A DNA stretch of 15,188 bases. It comes from an uncultured Collinsella sp. (GTDB taxonomy: Bacteria > Actinomycetota > Coriobacteriia > Coriobacteriales > Coriobacteriaceae). The DNA is taken from NCBI GenBank assembly GCA_902470805.1, contig CABRHX010000035.1, positions 1-15,188 on the forward strand. The letters run 5' to 3'. Positions within the stretch are counted from its first letter, which is position 1. Every line of letters begins with the position of its first letter. Of the stretch, positions 1 to 7,440 are shown in pieces. The notes under the pieces are model-generated. The model made no database searches. It was given only the letters and a program-made list of their open reading frames with translations, and was not told the DNA's origin. The translations under genes were made by a program, and so were the position numbers.

Positions 1-34
1 TACACTCTTTCCCTACACGACGCTCTTCCGATCT
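1..34 (+). other. Illumina sequencing adapter contamination
   Basis: The first 34 bases match the 3' end of the Illumina P5/read-1 adapter (begins TACACTCTTTCCC, ends GCTCTTCCGATCT). This is an artificial sequence left at a contig end, not genomic DNA. Genomic sequence resumes at about position 35. Read on the minus strand, the adapter adds a false tail (DRKSVV) and a false TAG stop to the prfC frame. Confidence 0.97.
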
Positions 35-834
<800 letters not shown>

Positions 835-881
835 GCGGATCCTTTCTTGCATTGAGTGCATTACGTCGTTGTAACGCGACT

Positions 882-887
882 ATTGTA
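882..887 (-). promoter_or_regulatory. Probable -10 element of prfC
   Basis: On the minus strand the hexamer TACAAT lies about 50 bases upstream of the prfC ATG, a good match to the sigma-70 -10 consensus. No convincing -35 hexamer is visible at 16-18 bases upstream, so this rests on one element only. Confidence 0.4.
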
Positions 888-975
888 GCCGCGAAATGCT
901 GCGACAGGGCACCTATCAGGACAAATTCATCAGTTGGGGTCTAGGGTAGCAGTCGATAGCGGCACTCCGCAGCAG

Positions 976-1196
976 TTTGTCTCGATCTGTAACATCTAGA
1001 CGGTTTTTGAACCTCTACCTGTTACAGATTTAGACAAACAGGTGGGCGTCCCAGAAAGATCTCGATCTGTAACATCTAGCAGCCAAAATCTTCTCCAGTT
1101 GTTACAGATTGAGACAACCAGGTGGGGCCCGCCAGCAAAATCTCAATCTGTAACAGGTAGCCGTCCAAATCGGTTCCAGATGTTACAGATTGAGAT
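976..1196. repeat. Three tandem inverted-repeat units (~80-bp period, 25-nt loops)
   Basis: Three consecutive units each have arms built on ATCTGTAACA and TGTTACAGAT. Arms are 976-994/1020-1038 (17 of 19 pairs), 1060-1074/1100-1114 (14 of 15) and 1141-1155/1181-1195 (15 of 15). Each unit has exactly 25 bases between arms, and left arms repeat at intervals of 80 and 81. The linkers between units are also alike (CAGGTGGG... followed by a C-rich run). The loops differ more than the arms. There is no T-tract after the stems, so these are not typical terminators. They lie between divergent prfC and the GntR operon and could be operators for a dimeric regulator, RNA hairpins or a REP-like family. 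I cannot choose among these from sequence alone. Confidence 0.85.
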
Positions 1197-1228
1197 GAAT
1201 GAACGAGCGGACAATCCGAATTTGTCTC

Positions 1229-1279
1229 TTGCGCAACTGTGCATAGTGTATATATACTGTGCTTACCGGTTATATACAC
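1229..1279 (+). promoter_or_regulatory. Promoter and palindromic operator candidate of the GntR-ABC operon
   Basis: A candidate -35 TTGCGC (1229-1234), an 18-base spacer and -10 TATACT (1253-1258) precede the GntR gene. A perfect 9-bp inverted repeat, GTGTATATA (1246-1254) and TATATACAC (1271-1279), overlaps the -10 and the expected start site with a 16-base spacer. GT...AC palindromes are typical of GntR-family operators. Its position would let the regulator block its own transcription. Autorepression is inferred. Confidence 0.5.
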
Positions 1280-1306
1280 GTGTAGCCCATCAGCTAAGGA
1301 GCCGCT

Positions 1307-1687
1307 GTGGACATCATCCTATCCAATTCGAGCGATAAGCCCATCTACGAGCAGATAACCTCGCAGGTCAAAGCTCAGATTTTATCGGGCACGCTCGCTG
1401 CGGGCGCCAAACTCCCCAGCATCCGTGCACTCGCGAGCGATCTTGGCGTGAGCGTCATCACCACCAAGCGCGCCTACGCCGACCTGGAGCAGCTCGGGTT
1501 TATCTGCACCGTGCAGGGCAAGGGCTGTTTTGTCGCCGAGGGCAACCAGGAGCTTTTGCGCGAAAACCAGCTCTGCCATATCGAAGAGCTACTTGCGAAA
1601 GCGGCGAGCCAAGCCGAAACCCTGGGCGTCACGCGCGACAAACTGCACGAGATGCTCGACCTGGTGGCCCCCGAAACCATGCAGTAG
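1307..1687 (+). CDS. GntR family transcriptional regulator, YtrA-type
   Basis: A 126-residue DNA-binding regulator. A winged helix-turn-helix occupies about residues 10-78 (KLPSIRALASDLGVS, then TKRAYADLEQLGF and the wing VQGKGCFV). Only about 45 helical residues follow, which fits the short dimerisation tail of the YtrA subfamily rather than the long effector domains of FadR or HutC types. YtrA regulators usually sit first in an operon with ABC transporter genes and repress it, which matches the layout here: the ATPase starts 23 bases downstream. The start is GTG, preceded by AAGGAG with 5 bases spacing. An inverted repeat overlapping the promoter is a plausible autoregulatory operator. The effector is unknown. 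Confidence 0.9.
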   Translation: MDIILSNSSDKPIYEQITSQVKAQILSGTLAAGAKLPSIRALASDLGVSVITTKRAYADLEQLGFICTVQGKGCFVAEGNQELLRENQLCHIEELLAKAASQAETLGVTRDKLHEMLDLVAPETMQ

Positions 1688-1710
1688 CCATCTGCAAGAA
1701 AGGCTATACC

Positions 1711-2592
1711 ATGCAAAACTTGCTAGAACTCAAAGGCATCTCACGCACTGTAAGCGACCGCTTTTCGCTGCGCGACGTCACGCTTGCCGTGGAGCCCGGC
1801 CAGATCGTCGGCTTTGTTGGTGCCAATGGTGCCGGCAAAACAACGACGATTCGCGCCGCGCTCGGGCTTATCAAGCTCGATGCCGGCGAGGTGCACCTGT
1901 TTGGGCAGCGCTGTGGCGCCGACGCGCCCGATGAGACACAGCGCTGCCTGCGCTCCCGCGTCGGTCTCGTCCTGGACACATGCCCCTTCCCTTCAACGCT
2001 CAAGGCGGGCCAGATCGAGGCACTCGTAGGCCCGGCGTACCCCACCTGGAGCCACGACACCTTCGCCAGCCTCATCGACCGATTTGGCTTGGATCCCAAG
2101 GCAAAGGTCAAGGACCTCTCCCGCGGCATGGGCATGAAGCTGCAGCTTGCCTGCGCGCTCAGCCACCAGGCCAAGCTGCTCGTTTTGGACGAAGCCACCG
2201 CGGGCCTCGATCCCATGGCACGCGAGGAGCTGCTCGATGAGCTGCTCGCCTTTGTTTCCGACGGCCTGCACAGCGTGCTGCTCTCGAGCCATATTACGTC
2301 CGACCTCGATCGCGCCGCCGACCGCGTCATCTGCATCGATAACGGCTCGATTATTTTTGACCTGCCGCGCGAGGACATTACTGACCGCGCCGGCATCGCC
2401 CACTGTACCCAAGCACAGGCCGCCGAGCTTATGGCTTGCGTCGAAGGCGCCCGTGCCGTCCACCACGCCTATAGCGTGGACGTGCTCGTGCCCAACCGTC
2501 GCGAAACGCTCGAAGCCTTTCCCGAGATTCCCTGCGATCGGGCAACCATTGATGACTATCTGCGCCTCATGCTGAAAGGGGCTTCGAAATGA
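1711..2592 (+). CDS. ABC transporter ATP-binding protein
   Basis: A 293-residue ATPase subunit that would power an ABC-2 type exporter at the cytoplasmic face of the membrane. Visible motifs are Walker A GANGAGKT (37-44), signature LSRGM (136-140), Walker B LLVLDE (156-161), D-loop AGLD and the H-loop histidine (about 194). The usual Q-loop position reads GLVLDTCPFP with no clear glutamine. The C-terminal ~75 residues lie beyond the ATPase core. A ribosome binding site AGAAAGG precedes the ATG. The stop overlaps the next start by ATGA, indicating translational coupling with the permease. The pairing with a YtrA-type GntR regulator resembles operons that respond to cell-envelope stress or antibiotics. 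The substrate cannot be assigned. Confidence 0.92.
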   Translation: MQNLLELKGISRTVSDRFSLRDVTLAVEPGQIVGFVGANGAGKTTTIRAALGLIKLDAGEVHLFGQRCGADAPDETQRCLRSRVGLVLDTCPFPSTLKAGQIEALVGPAYPTWSHDTFASLIDRFGLDPKAKVKDLSRGMGMKLQLACALSHQAKLLVLDEATAGLDPMAREELLDELLAFVSDGLHSVLLSSHITSDLDRAADRVICIDNGSIIFDLPREDITDRAGIAHCTQAQAAELMACVEGARAVHHAYSVDVLVPNRRETLEAFPEIPCDRATIDDYLRLMLKGASK

Positions 2593-3287
2593 AACGCGCC
2601 TTTATGTCCGAGCTCGCCATCGTTCGCACGCTCACCCCGAGCATCGCGGGCGTCGGCCTGTTCATCTTCGTCGTGCTAACCCTTGCCAACGCGTCGGATG
2701 GCGATTCCGGCATGAGCGCCGGCGCCTGCGCGGTCAGCGCCATGTCGCCCATCATGGTCATGAGCTCGCTGGCCGGCTTCGACAATCAAAACGGATGGGA
2801 GCGCTATCGGGCAACGCTGCCTCTCACGCGCAAAGACATTATTTGCGCACGCTACCTGTGCATCGTTGTCTTCTCGGCCATCATGGCCTGCGCCGCCGTG
2901 CTTTTGAACATCATCGCCCTTCCGTTCTTCAACAGCGCGGGCGTGGCCTCGACAGGACAAACCATCTTTGAGATCGCAATTGCCTCGGCAGCATCGATGC
3001 TCATCTCCCTCATGATGGTGTTCTTGGCACAGCCGCTGTTCTTCCGATTTGGACACATGGAGGCACTGCGCCTATCCGTTGGCCTGTTTGCCCTACTCGG
3101 ATGCCTTACCATGGCAGCGCTGAGCTCCTCCAACCCCATCAGCAACTGGCTTATGTCGATTGCCGGGGCGAATCCCGATCCTGCCGTCCTTGGCTGTCTG
3201 TGTGCAGGAATTGCCGTACTGGCGCTCGCACTATGTGTAATCAGCTGCGCTGTCAGCACCAAGGTTTATCGAGCACGCGATCTGTAA
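2589..3287 (+). CDS. ABC-2 type transporter permease
   Basis: A 232-residue integral membrane protein with about six hydrophobic segments, at roughly residues 15-35, 42-60, 92-115, 125-148, 158-175 and 195-220. The cytosolic segment WERYRATLPLTRKDIICARY between the second and third helices is characteristic of ABC-2 type permeases in GntR-linked exporters. The start overlaps the ATPase stop by 4 bases, so it should be made in step with that subunit as its membrane partner. The protein is short for a complete exporter half, so a homodimer with two ATPase copies is likely. The C-terminus ends just before a terminator-like hairpin. The transported molecule is unknown. Confidence 0.88.
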   Translation: MKRAFMSELAIVRTLTPSIAGVGLFIFVVLTLANASDGDSGMSAGACAVSAMSPIMVMSSLAGFDNQNGWERYRATLPLTRKDIICARYLCIVVFSAIMACAAVLLNIIALPFFNSAGVASTGQTIFEIAIASAASMLISLMMVFLAQPLFFRFGHMEALRLSVGLFALLGCLTMAALSSSNPISNWLMSIAGANPDPAVLGCLCAGIAVLALALCVISCAVSTKVYRARDL

Positions 3288-3296
3288 TCGACGGCT

Positions 3297-3329
3297 AAAA
3301 AAGCTTAGGTGGTACCCCGCTTATTTTTT
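3297..3329. terminator. Probable bidirectional rho-independent terminator
   Basis: An A-run followed by GC(TTA)GG, a short loop region GGTACC, then CCGC and TTATTTTTT forms an imperfect stem with a T-tract on each strand. It lies about 10 bases after the permease stop. It would end the GntR-ABC operon on the plus strand. On the minus strand it would end any transcript from the inverted-repeat element to its right. The stem has a bulge, so its strength is uncertain. Confidence 0.5.
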
Positions 3330-3415
3330 CAATGTAACGAGGCGGCATAGCGTCACCACCGCCCTTCACAGCAGGCCGTCTAGTTCTTGGCAACCAAAAA
3401 GACACCGTCAGCATA

Positions 3416-3599
3416 TCGAAGGTGAATACTTTTCCGAGAAGTGAACGAGTAAAAACAGTGCCCTGTAGCATCGACATTTTTAAGGACTCAATTCCTGCGG
3501 TTTTTGTCTAAGAATCCTGCAGTTTTGTTCGTAAAAAGTGTGTATGTTCCAGGGGTCCAGATTTACTCGTTCACTTCGCGGAAAACCATTCACCTTCGA
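3416..3599. repeat. Large imperfect inverted repeat (two head-to-head copies of a ~67-bp element)
   Basis: The outer 38 bases of each arm (3416-3453 and 3562-3599) match at 35 of 38 positions as inverted copies. Similarity decays but continues inward to about 3482 and 3532, giving arms of about 67 bases. The ~49-base centre is AT-rich and holds an 18-base direct repeat (3491-3508 and 3513-3530, about 80% identical, starting ATTCCTGC and AATCCTGC). Each arm contains an ATG-started frame coding a similar peptide: minus strand M-S-M-L-Q-G...FTRSLLGK, plus strand M-C-M-F-Q-G...FTRSLRGK. No transposase or target duplication is visible. It may be a MITE-like or REP-like genomic repeat, or a structured RNA. 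The rest of the 3288-3737 gap holds nothing I recognise. Confidence 0.8.
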
Positions 3600-3737
3600 T
3601 TCGAGCCTTAACCAAATGCCCTCTCGAACTATGGCCCCTGTCTCACCACAGCGACACCAAAGCTTCATGGCGGGGCGGTATCATCGGACGAGCGCCGTAA
3701 ATCTGGCGCGGTCGTTCTTTGGGGAGGCATTTCACCC

Positions 3738-4613
3738 GTGTCGTGGGTCGCAGCAGCATTTGTGTCGGCTTTCTTTGCCGGCGTCACATCTGTCCTGGCC
3801 AAATGCGGCATCAAGCAGACCGACTCCGATGTCGCGACGGCCATTCGCACCTGCGTGGTGCTCGTTTTCGCCTGGGCAATGGCGGGCATTTCTGGATCCA
3901 TTGGAACCATCGGCAGCATCGAACCCAGATCTTGGCTCTTTCTCGTCCTCTCGGGACTCGCTACCGGCGCTTCGTGGATCTGTTACTTTAAGGCGCTGGG
4001 CATCGGAGACGTCAATAAGGTCGTACCGGTCGACAAGATGAGCACCGTACTCGCCGCACTGATCGCCATCGTGCTTTTTGGCGAGACGAGCAACCTTGCG
4101 GTTAAGCTCGTGGGAACCGCTGTCATCACCCTCGGCACGTTTTTAATGATCGAGAAGAAGCAGTCTGCCGGACCCGAGCAGCAGCAAGACCGGACCTGGC
4201 TCGCTTACGCCCTCGGCGCTGCCGTGTTCGCGGCGCTCACGTCCATCCTTGCCAAGGTTGGCATCGAAGGCGTCGAGTCAAACCTGGCCACGGCAATCCG
4301 CACCTGCGTGGTACTGGTTATGGCATGGGCGATCGTGGCAGCCAAGGGAAAACTGGATCAGGTCGCGCACGCTGACCGGCGCGAACTCACATTTCTCGCA
4401 ACATCGGGCATCGCGACCGGAGCATCGTGGCTGCTCTATTACTACGCCATCGCCACAGGCCAGGTGAGCGTCGTGGTGCAGATCGACAAACTATCGATTG
4501 TCGTATCAGTACTATTTGCGCGCCTGACATTCAACAAAAAACTCTCACGACACAGCGTCATCGGTCTCGCCCTCATCGTACTGGGCACCGCCGCGCTCGC
4601 AGTTTGGAAGTAG
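3738..4613 (+). CDS. EamA/DMT family transporter
   Basis: A 291-residue, very hydrophobic protein with ten predicted membrane helices arranged as two EamA repeats. The repeats are unusually alike: TAIRTCVVLVFAWAM in the first half returns as TAIRTCVVLVMAWAI in the second, and ATGASW...VDKMS returns as ATGASW...IDKLS. EamA proteins of this size export or import small metabolites such as amino acids, nucleotide derivatives or drugs; the substrate is not predictable here. The start is GTG at 3738, preceded by GGGGAGG with about 10 bases spacing. It stands alone, convergent with the EFR1 gene only 15 bases away, where a small GCGGC/GCCGC hairpin (4615-4629) overlaps the far stop codon. Confidence 0.9.
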   Translation: MSWVAAAFVSAFFAGVTSVLAKCGIKQTDSDVATAIRTCVVLVFAWAMAGISGSIGTIGSIEPRSWLFLVLSGLATGASWICYFKALGIGDVNKVVPVDKMSTVLAALIAIVLFGETSNLAVKLVGTAVITLGTFLMIEKKQSAGPEQQQDRTWLAYALGAAVFAALTSILAKVGIEGVESNLATAIRTCVVLVMAWAIVAAKGKLDQVAHADRRELTFLATSGIATGASWLLYYYAIATGQVSVVVQIDKLSIVVSVLFARLTFNKKLSRHSVIGLALIVLGTAALAVWK

Positions 4614-4628
4614 CGCGGCCAGCAGCCG

Positions 4629-5420
4629 CTACATCCTCACACCTGGCTTGGGATGCCTGTACTGACCGTGGGATGCCGTGCGCTTACCGTGCGAGATGGC
4701 AAATTTGGGACAACAATGCAGGCAACGAAGGCAGGCTGCGCACTCCGGCTTTGTCCAGACGGGAAGGCCGTCGCGCATCTCAATCGCCGCCATGGGGCAG
4801 CGCTTGGCACACAGGCCGCAGCCGATGCAGCGATCGGCATCGACGGCAAACTTGCTCGTCTGTTGCATGCGCGGCAGCCCAATTGCGTGATACGCGCACG
4901 ATGCAAACAGAGGCACGCGATGGCGCATCATGTTGCCCGTGCGGCGTGCCCGCACCGCCTCGATCACGGCATCAATCTGCGCCTCGGCAGCTCTATTGAT
5001 ACCCTCAACCTTTTGAGGGTCAGACAGGTCGAAAACAGGCGTCCAGGTATCGGGCATCTTGACGCTCATCGCCGCGTCCAGCTCGAGCCCACGCTCGCGC
5101 AGCAAATCGCGGGCAAACTTCGCCGATTGGCCGGTCGTCGAACCGTACGTCGAGACATAGAACGTATAAGGTCGCCCGCCGTCCTTTGCGCCAGCGGCAA
5201 TCGACAGGTCGGCAGTCTTTAAAAACTCTATCATTGGCGTCGGCAAGCCCCAGGCATACACCGGGGCAACAAATCCAAGCTGACAGGGCCCTCCCGCCAA
5301 GGCAAGACGAAGGGACTCGGCATCAAAGCGCTCAATCGACATGACCTTATCGCCCGTTGCCGCTGCAACACGGCGCGCCACATGCTCGCTGTTTCCCGTC
5401 GCGCTAAAGTACAGAATCAT
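4629..5420 (-). CDS. EFR1-type flavodoxin/ferredoxin fusion protein
   Basis: A 263-residue cytosolic redox protein. The N-terminal flavodoxin-like domain starts MILYFSATGNSE, with the FMN phosphate-binding loop SATGNS near residues 6-11. The C-terminal part is a two-cluster ferredoxin. Cysteines 198, 201, 204 and 208 form the first CxxCxxCxxxCP motif, and 227, 230, 233 and 237 the second, so two [4Fe-4S] clusters are expected. The architecture matches the EFR1 family of anaerobes, presumed to move electrons between ferredoxin-type clusters and flavin; the partner enzyme is unknown. The start has a strong GGAGGA site 7-8 bases upstream. It follows the ClC gene by 38 bases on the same strand and may be co-transcribed with it. 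Confidence 0.9.
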   Translation of the reverse strand: MILYFSATGNSEHVARRVAAATGDKVMSIERFDAESLRLALAGGPCQLGFVAPVYAWGLPTPMIEFLKTADLSIAAGAKDGGRPYTFYVSTYGSTTGQSAKFARDLLRERGLELDAAMSVKMPDTWTPVFDLSDPQKVEGINRAAEAQIDAVIEAVRARRTGNMMRHRVPLFASCAYHAIGLPRMQQTSKFAVDADRCIGCGLCAKRCPMAAIEMRDGLPVWTKPECAACLRCLHCCPKFAISHGKRTASHGQYRHPKPGVRM

Positions 5421-5458
5421 TTCTTATCCTCCGAGCATTGTGCCGCGATAAAGCCGCG

Positions 5459-6748
5459 CTACTTGCGCAGTGACTTGGGCAACGGAATGCCGGCGGCGAT
5501 GACGGCGGCGATGATCATGCAGACGATGCCCTTGAGCGGGAAGCACATGAGCAGCAGGCCCACGACCATGACGGGCTGGCGCATGACGGCGCCCATCGTC
5601 GAGGCCGTGCAGACGGCAACGCAAAAGACCGGATCGGCGCCGGTGAGGATGGCAAGGCCGTAGCCCAGGCTTACGCCCGAGAAGATAACCGGGAAGAAGT
5701 GGCCTCCGCGCCAACCCATGTTGATGAGGGCGGGAGTCAGCATAGCCTTGACCAGACCGGTCGCGATAAGCACACCGGCGGGGATGGTCAGGTAGGTTTC
5801 CATGAGGACATCGGCCTGCGTCTCGCCGGCAAACATGGTGTAGGGCAGAACCGTTCCGCAGATGGCGAGCGCCAGGCCAGCCAGCATGGCCTTGACGACG
5901 GGGCGCTCCCCTATGGCATGGGCCAGCGCCTCGCTCGCGTGCTCCGAGACAAAGTACAGCCAACCGCAGACCGTGCCGATCAGCGACAGGGGGATAAGCC
6001 ATGCGAGCTCGAGGTTGCCCACCTCGGCAGCCTCGAACCTGGGCATGCCCATGCCGCCGCCCATAAGCTGGCCGAGCAGCAGATAGGTTCCCAAACCACC
6101 CGCGATCGCGATGCCGTAGACCACAGTCTTCTGCGCCTTGGGGAGCTTAATGGTGATCTCGTCAGACGTGGAATCCTCATCGCCATCGGCGCTGCCGGCG
6201 AGCGGGGCCACAAAGCCAAAGACGGGCGCGGTAAAGAGCGCCGTCAGCGCGGCCTGGGTACCCAACAACGTGAGCTCCCTAAACTCGGCGCCAAAGCGGC
6301 GCATGCGGTCGCCGACCCAGCTGCACAGACCCGCGATAACGCCGGTCAGGCCGGCCTCCGGTCCAATACTTCCGCCAAACAGCAGCGGCAGCAATGCCGC
6401 GAGCGAAAGCTTGCCCAGATTGTCGTACGGGTAGCGCCCGTCTTGCTTGACCTTGGCCATCACCTGGTTGAGGTCGTCGGTCTTGGTGCCGGTCAGCTTT
6501 TCGTACAGACCGATGAGCAGACCGCCCAGCAGGCAGACGAAAAACGGATACGGCAAAAAGCCGAACGGGCCGCTCGCGAGCTCGGGCGAAGCGGCGCCCA
6601 ACATGTGCGGGATCTCGGTCCACAGATAGTCGATGCCGTGCTCCATCGCAAAAAAGAACAGCCAGACTGCGGCACCTGCGAACGCGCCGGTCACGGCAAC
6701 GCTGACCAAAAACAGCGCGCGGTTTTTAGGTTTGGCAAGCTTATCCAT
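5459..6748 (-). CDS. ClC-family chloride channel/transporter-like protein
   Basis: A 429-residue membrane protein with the segment pattern of ClC ion channels and H+/anion antiporters. Two hallmark regions are visible: GGSIGPEAG (125-133), which aligns with the ClC GREGP selectivity loop, and GWRGGHFFPVIFSG (345-358), which matches the GGxFxP segment. An acidic insertion (about residues 186-198, GSADGDEDSTSDE) lies between them. In typical antiporters the loop carries a gating glutamate at GREGP; here that position is isoleucine 128. This makes it more like E. coli YfeO-type relatives than ClcA, so the coupling mechanism and ion are uncertain. The start is preceded by GGGAGGG. It may be transcribed with the EFR1 gene downstream. 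Confidence 0.88.
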   Translation of the reverse strand: MDKLAKPKNRALFLVSVAVTGAFAGAAVWLFFFAMEHGIDYLWTEIPHMLGAASPELASGPFGFLPYPFFVCLLGGLLIGLYEKLTGTKTDDLNQVMAKVKQDGRYPYDNLGKLSLAALLPLLFGGSIGPEAGLTGVIAGLCSWVGDRMRRFGAEFRELTLLGTQAALTALFTAPVFGFVAPLAGSADGDEDSTSDEITIKLPKAQKTVVYGIAIAGGLGTYLLLGQLMGGGMGMPRFEAAEVGNLELAWLIPLSLIGTVCGWLYFVSEHASEALAHAIGERPVVKAMLAGLALAICGTVLPYTMFAGETQADVLMETYLTIPAGVLIATGLVKAMLTPALINMGWRGGHFFPVIFSGVSLGYGLAILTGADPVFCVAVCTASTMGAVMRQPVMVVGLLLMCFPLKGIVCMIIAAVIAAGIPLPKSLRK

Positions 6749-6787
6749 CGGGCCCTCCCGTAGTCAAAGTCGACAGAAATACGTCTT

Positions 6788-6793
6788 ATTGTA
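6788..6793 (-). promoter_or_regulatory. Probable -10 element upstream of the ClC gene
   Basis: The minus strand reads TACAAT about 40 bases before the ClC start codon. A TTGGCG lies about 20 bases further upstream, which is longer than the ideal spacing. If real, it gives the ClC and EFR1 genes their own promoter, separate from the LOG and channel genes. Confidence 0.35.
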
Positions 6794-6873
6794 GAGCGGA
6801 CGTGGCCTGAACGCGCCAACCATCTGCGCTGCAAATGGCACTATTGGGTGTCGCGCGCATGCGAGCCCGTTGC

Positions 6874-7407
6874 CTAGCCGTCGATGATCGATGCGATCTT
6901 TTGCAGGTTGTCGGCAAAATAAATTCCCTGTTGGCGCTGCAGGCTCGATAGGCCCTTGTCGATCATATGCTCGAGCAGTGCCTTCAGGTCATTGTAGTAA
7001 CCGTCCAGGTTGTACAAGATGCACGGCGCGTTGAGGTGCCCCAACGACACGGCAGACATAACCTCGGCAATCTCCTCGAGCGTACCCGTGCCACCCGGAA
7101 AGGCGATAAACGCGTCACCAAGCTCGATCATCTTCGCCTTGCGCTCGGCCATATCGCTCGTCACGATAAGGTCGTCGATGCCGTCGTGCTGGAACTCCGC
7201 CTCGATAAAAAAGCTCGGCTCCACACCCGTCACGTGGCCGCCGGCATCGAGCACGCTATCGGCAAGCGCGCCCATCAGGCCCGACCTGGATCCGCCGTAC
7301 ACCAGCGCGTGACCATGAGCGCCAATCCATGTGCCGAGCTCCTGCACCGCAGGCAGAAACGCCGGATCGTTGCCGACGCTCGCGCCCAGGTACACCGTGA
7401 TATTCAT
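6874..7407 (-). CDS. LOG family protein (TIGR00730-type; probable nucleotide 5'-monophosphate phosphoribohydrolase)
   Basis: A 177-residue Rossmann-like protein. The LOG signature is complete: GGSRSGLMG (38-46), the ERK segment in DMAERKAKM (85-93) and PGGTGTLEE (104-112). LOG enzymes hydrolyse nucleoside 5'-monophosphates (cytokinin riboside monophosphates in the named plant enzymes) to base and ribose-5-phosphate. The bacterial physiological role is often nucleotide salvage and is not settled. I start at the ATG at 7407, which has a GGGGG site 7 bases upstream. An in-frame TTG two codons earlier sits too close to that site. The gene follows the potassium channel gene by 33 bases, so the two probably share a transcript. 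Confidence 0.92.
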   Translation of the reverse strand: MNITVYLGASVGNDPAFLPAVQELGTWIGAHGHALVYGGSRSGLMGALADSVLDAGGHVTGVEPSFFIEAEFQHDGIDDLIVTSDMAERKAKMIELGDAFIAFPGGTGTLEEIAEVMSAVSLGHLNAPCILYNLDGYYNDLKALLEHMIDKGLSSLQRQQGIYFADNLQKIASIIDG

Positions 7408-7440
7408 ATGCAATCCCCCTTGTTGCGCGATGCGCTAGCC

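Noticed and set aside
13..34. Real C-terminus of prfC ending in DRKSVV
   Set aside because: These residues and the stop are encoded by adapter sequence; RF3 should continue for about 250 more residues.
976..1196. CRISPR array
   Set aside because: Only three units. Arms are inverted rather than direct repeats, the linkers between units are themselves similar, and no cas genes are nearby.
1042..1338. 98-codon plus-strand open frame over the tandem repeats
   Set aside because: It is made of translated repeat arms and overlaps the promoter and start of the GntR gene; no ribosome binding site.
3538..4041. 167-codon plus-strand frame starting in the inverted repeat
   Set aside because: It overlaps the EamA gene in another frame for 300 bases; only its first ~25 codons, inside the repeat arm, have a counterpart, so it is not a convincing full gene.
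5699..6763. 354-codon plus-strand open frame
   Set aside because: Antisense shadow of the ClC gene, with Gln/Arg/His-rich low-complexity composition and no recognisable motif.
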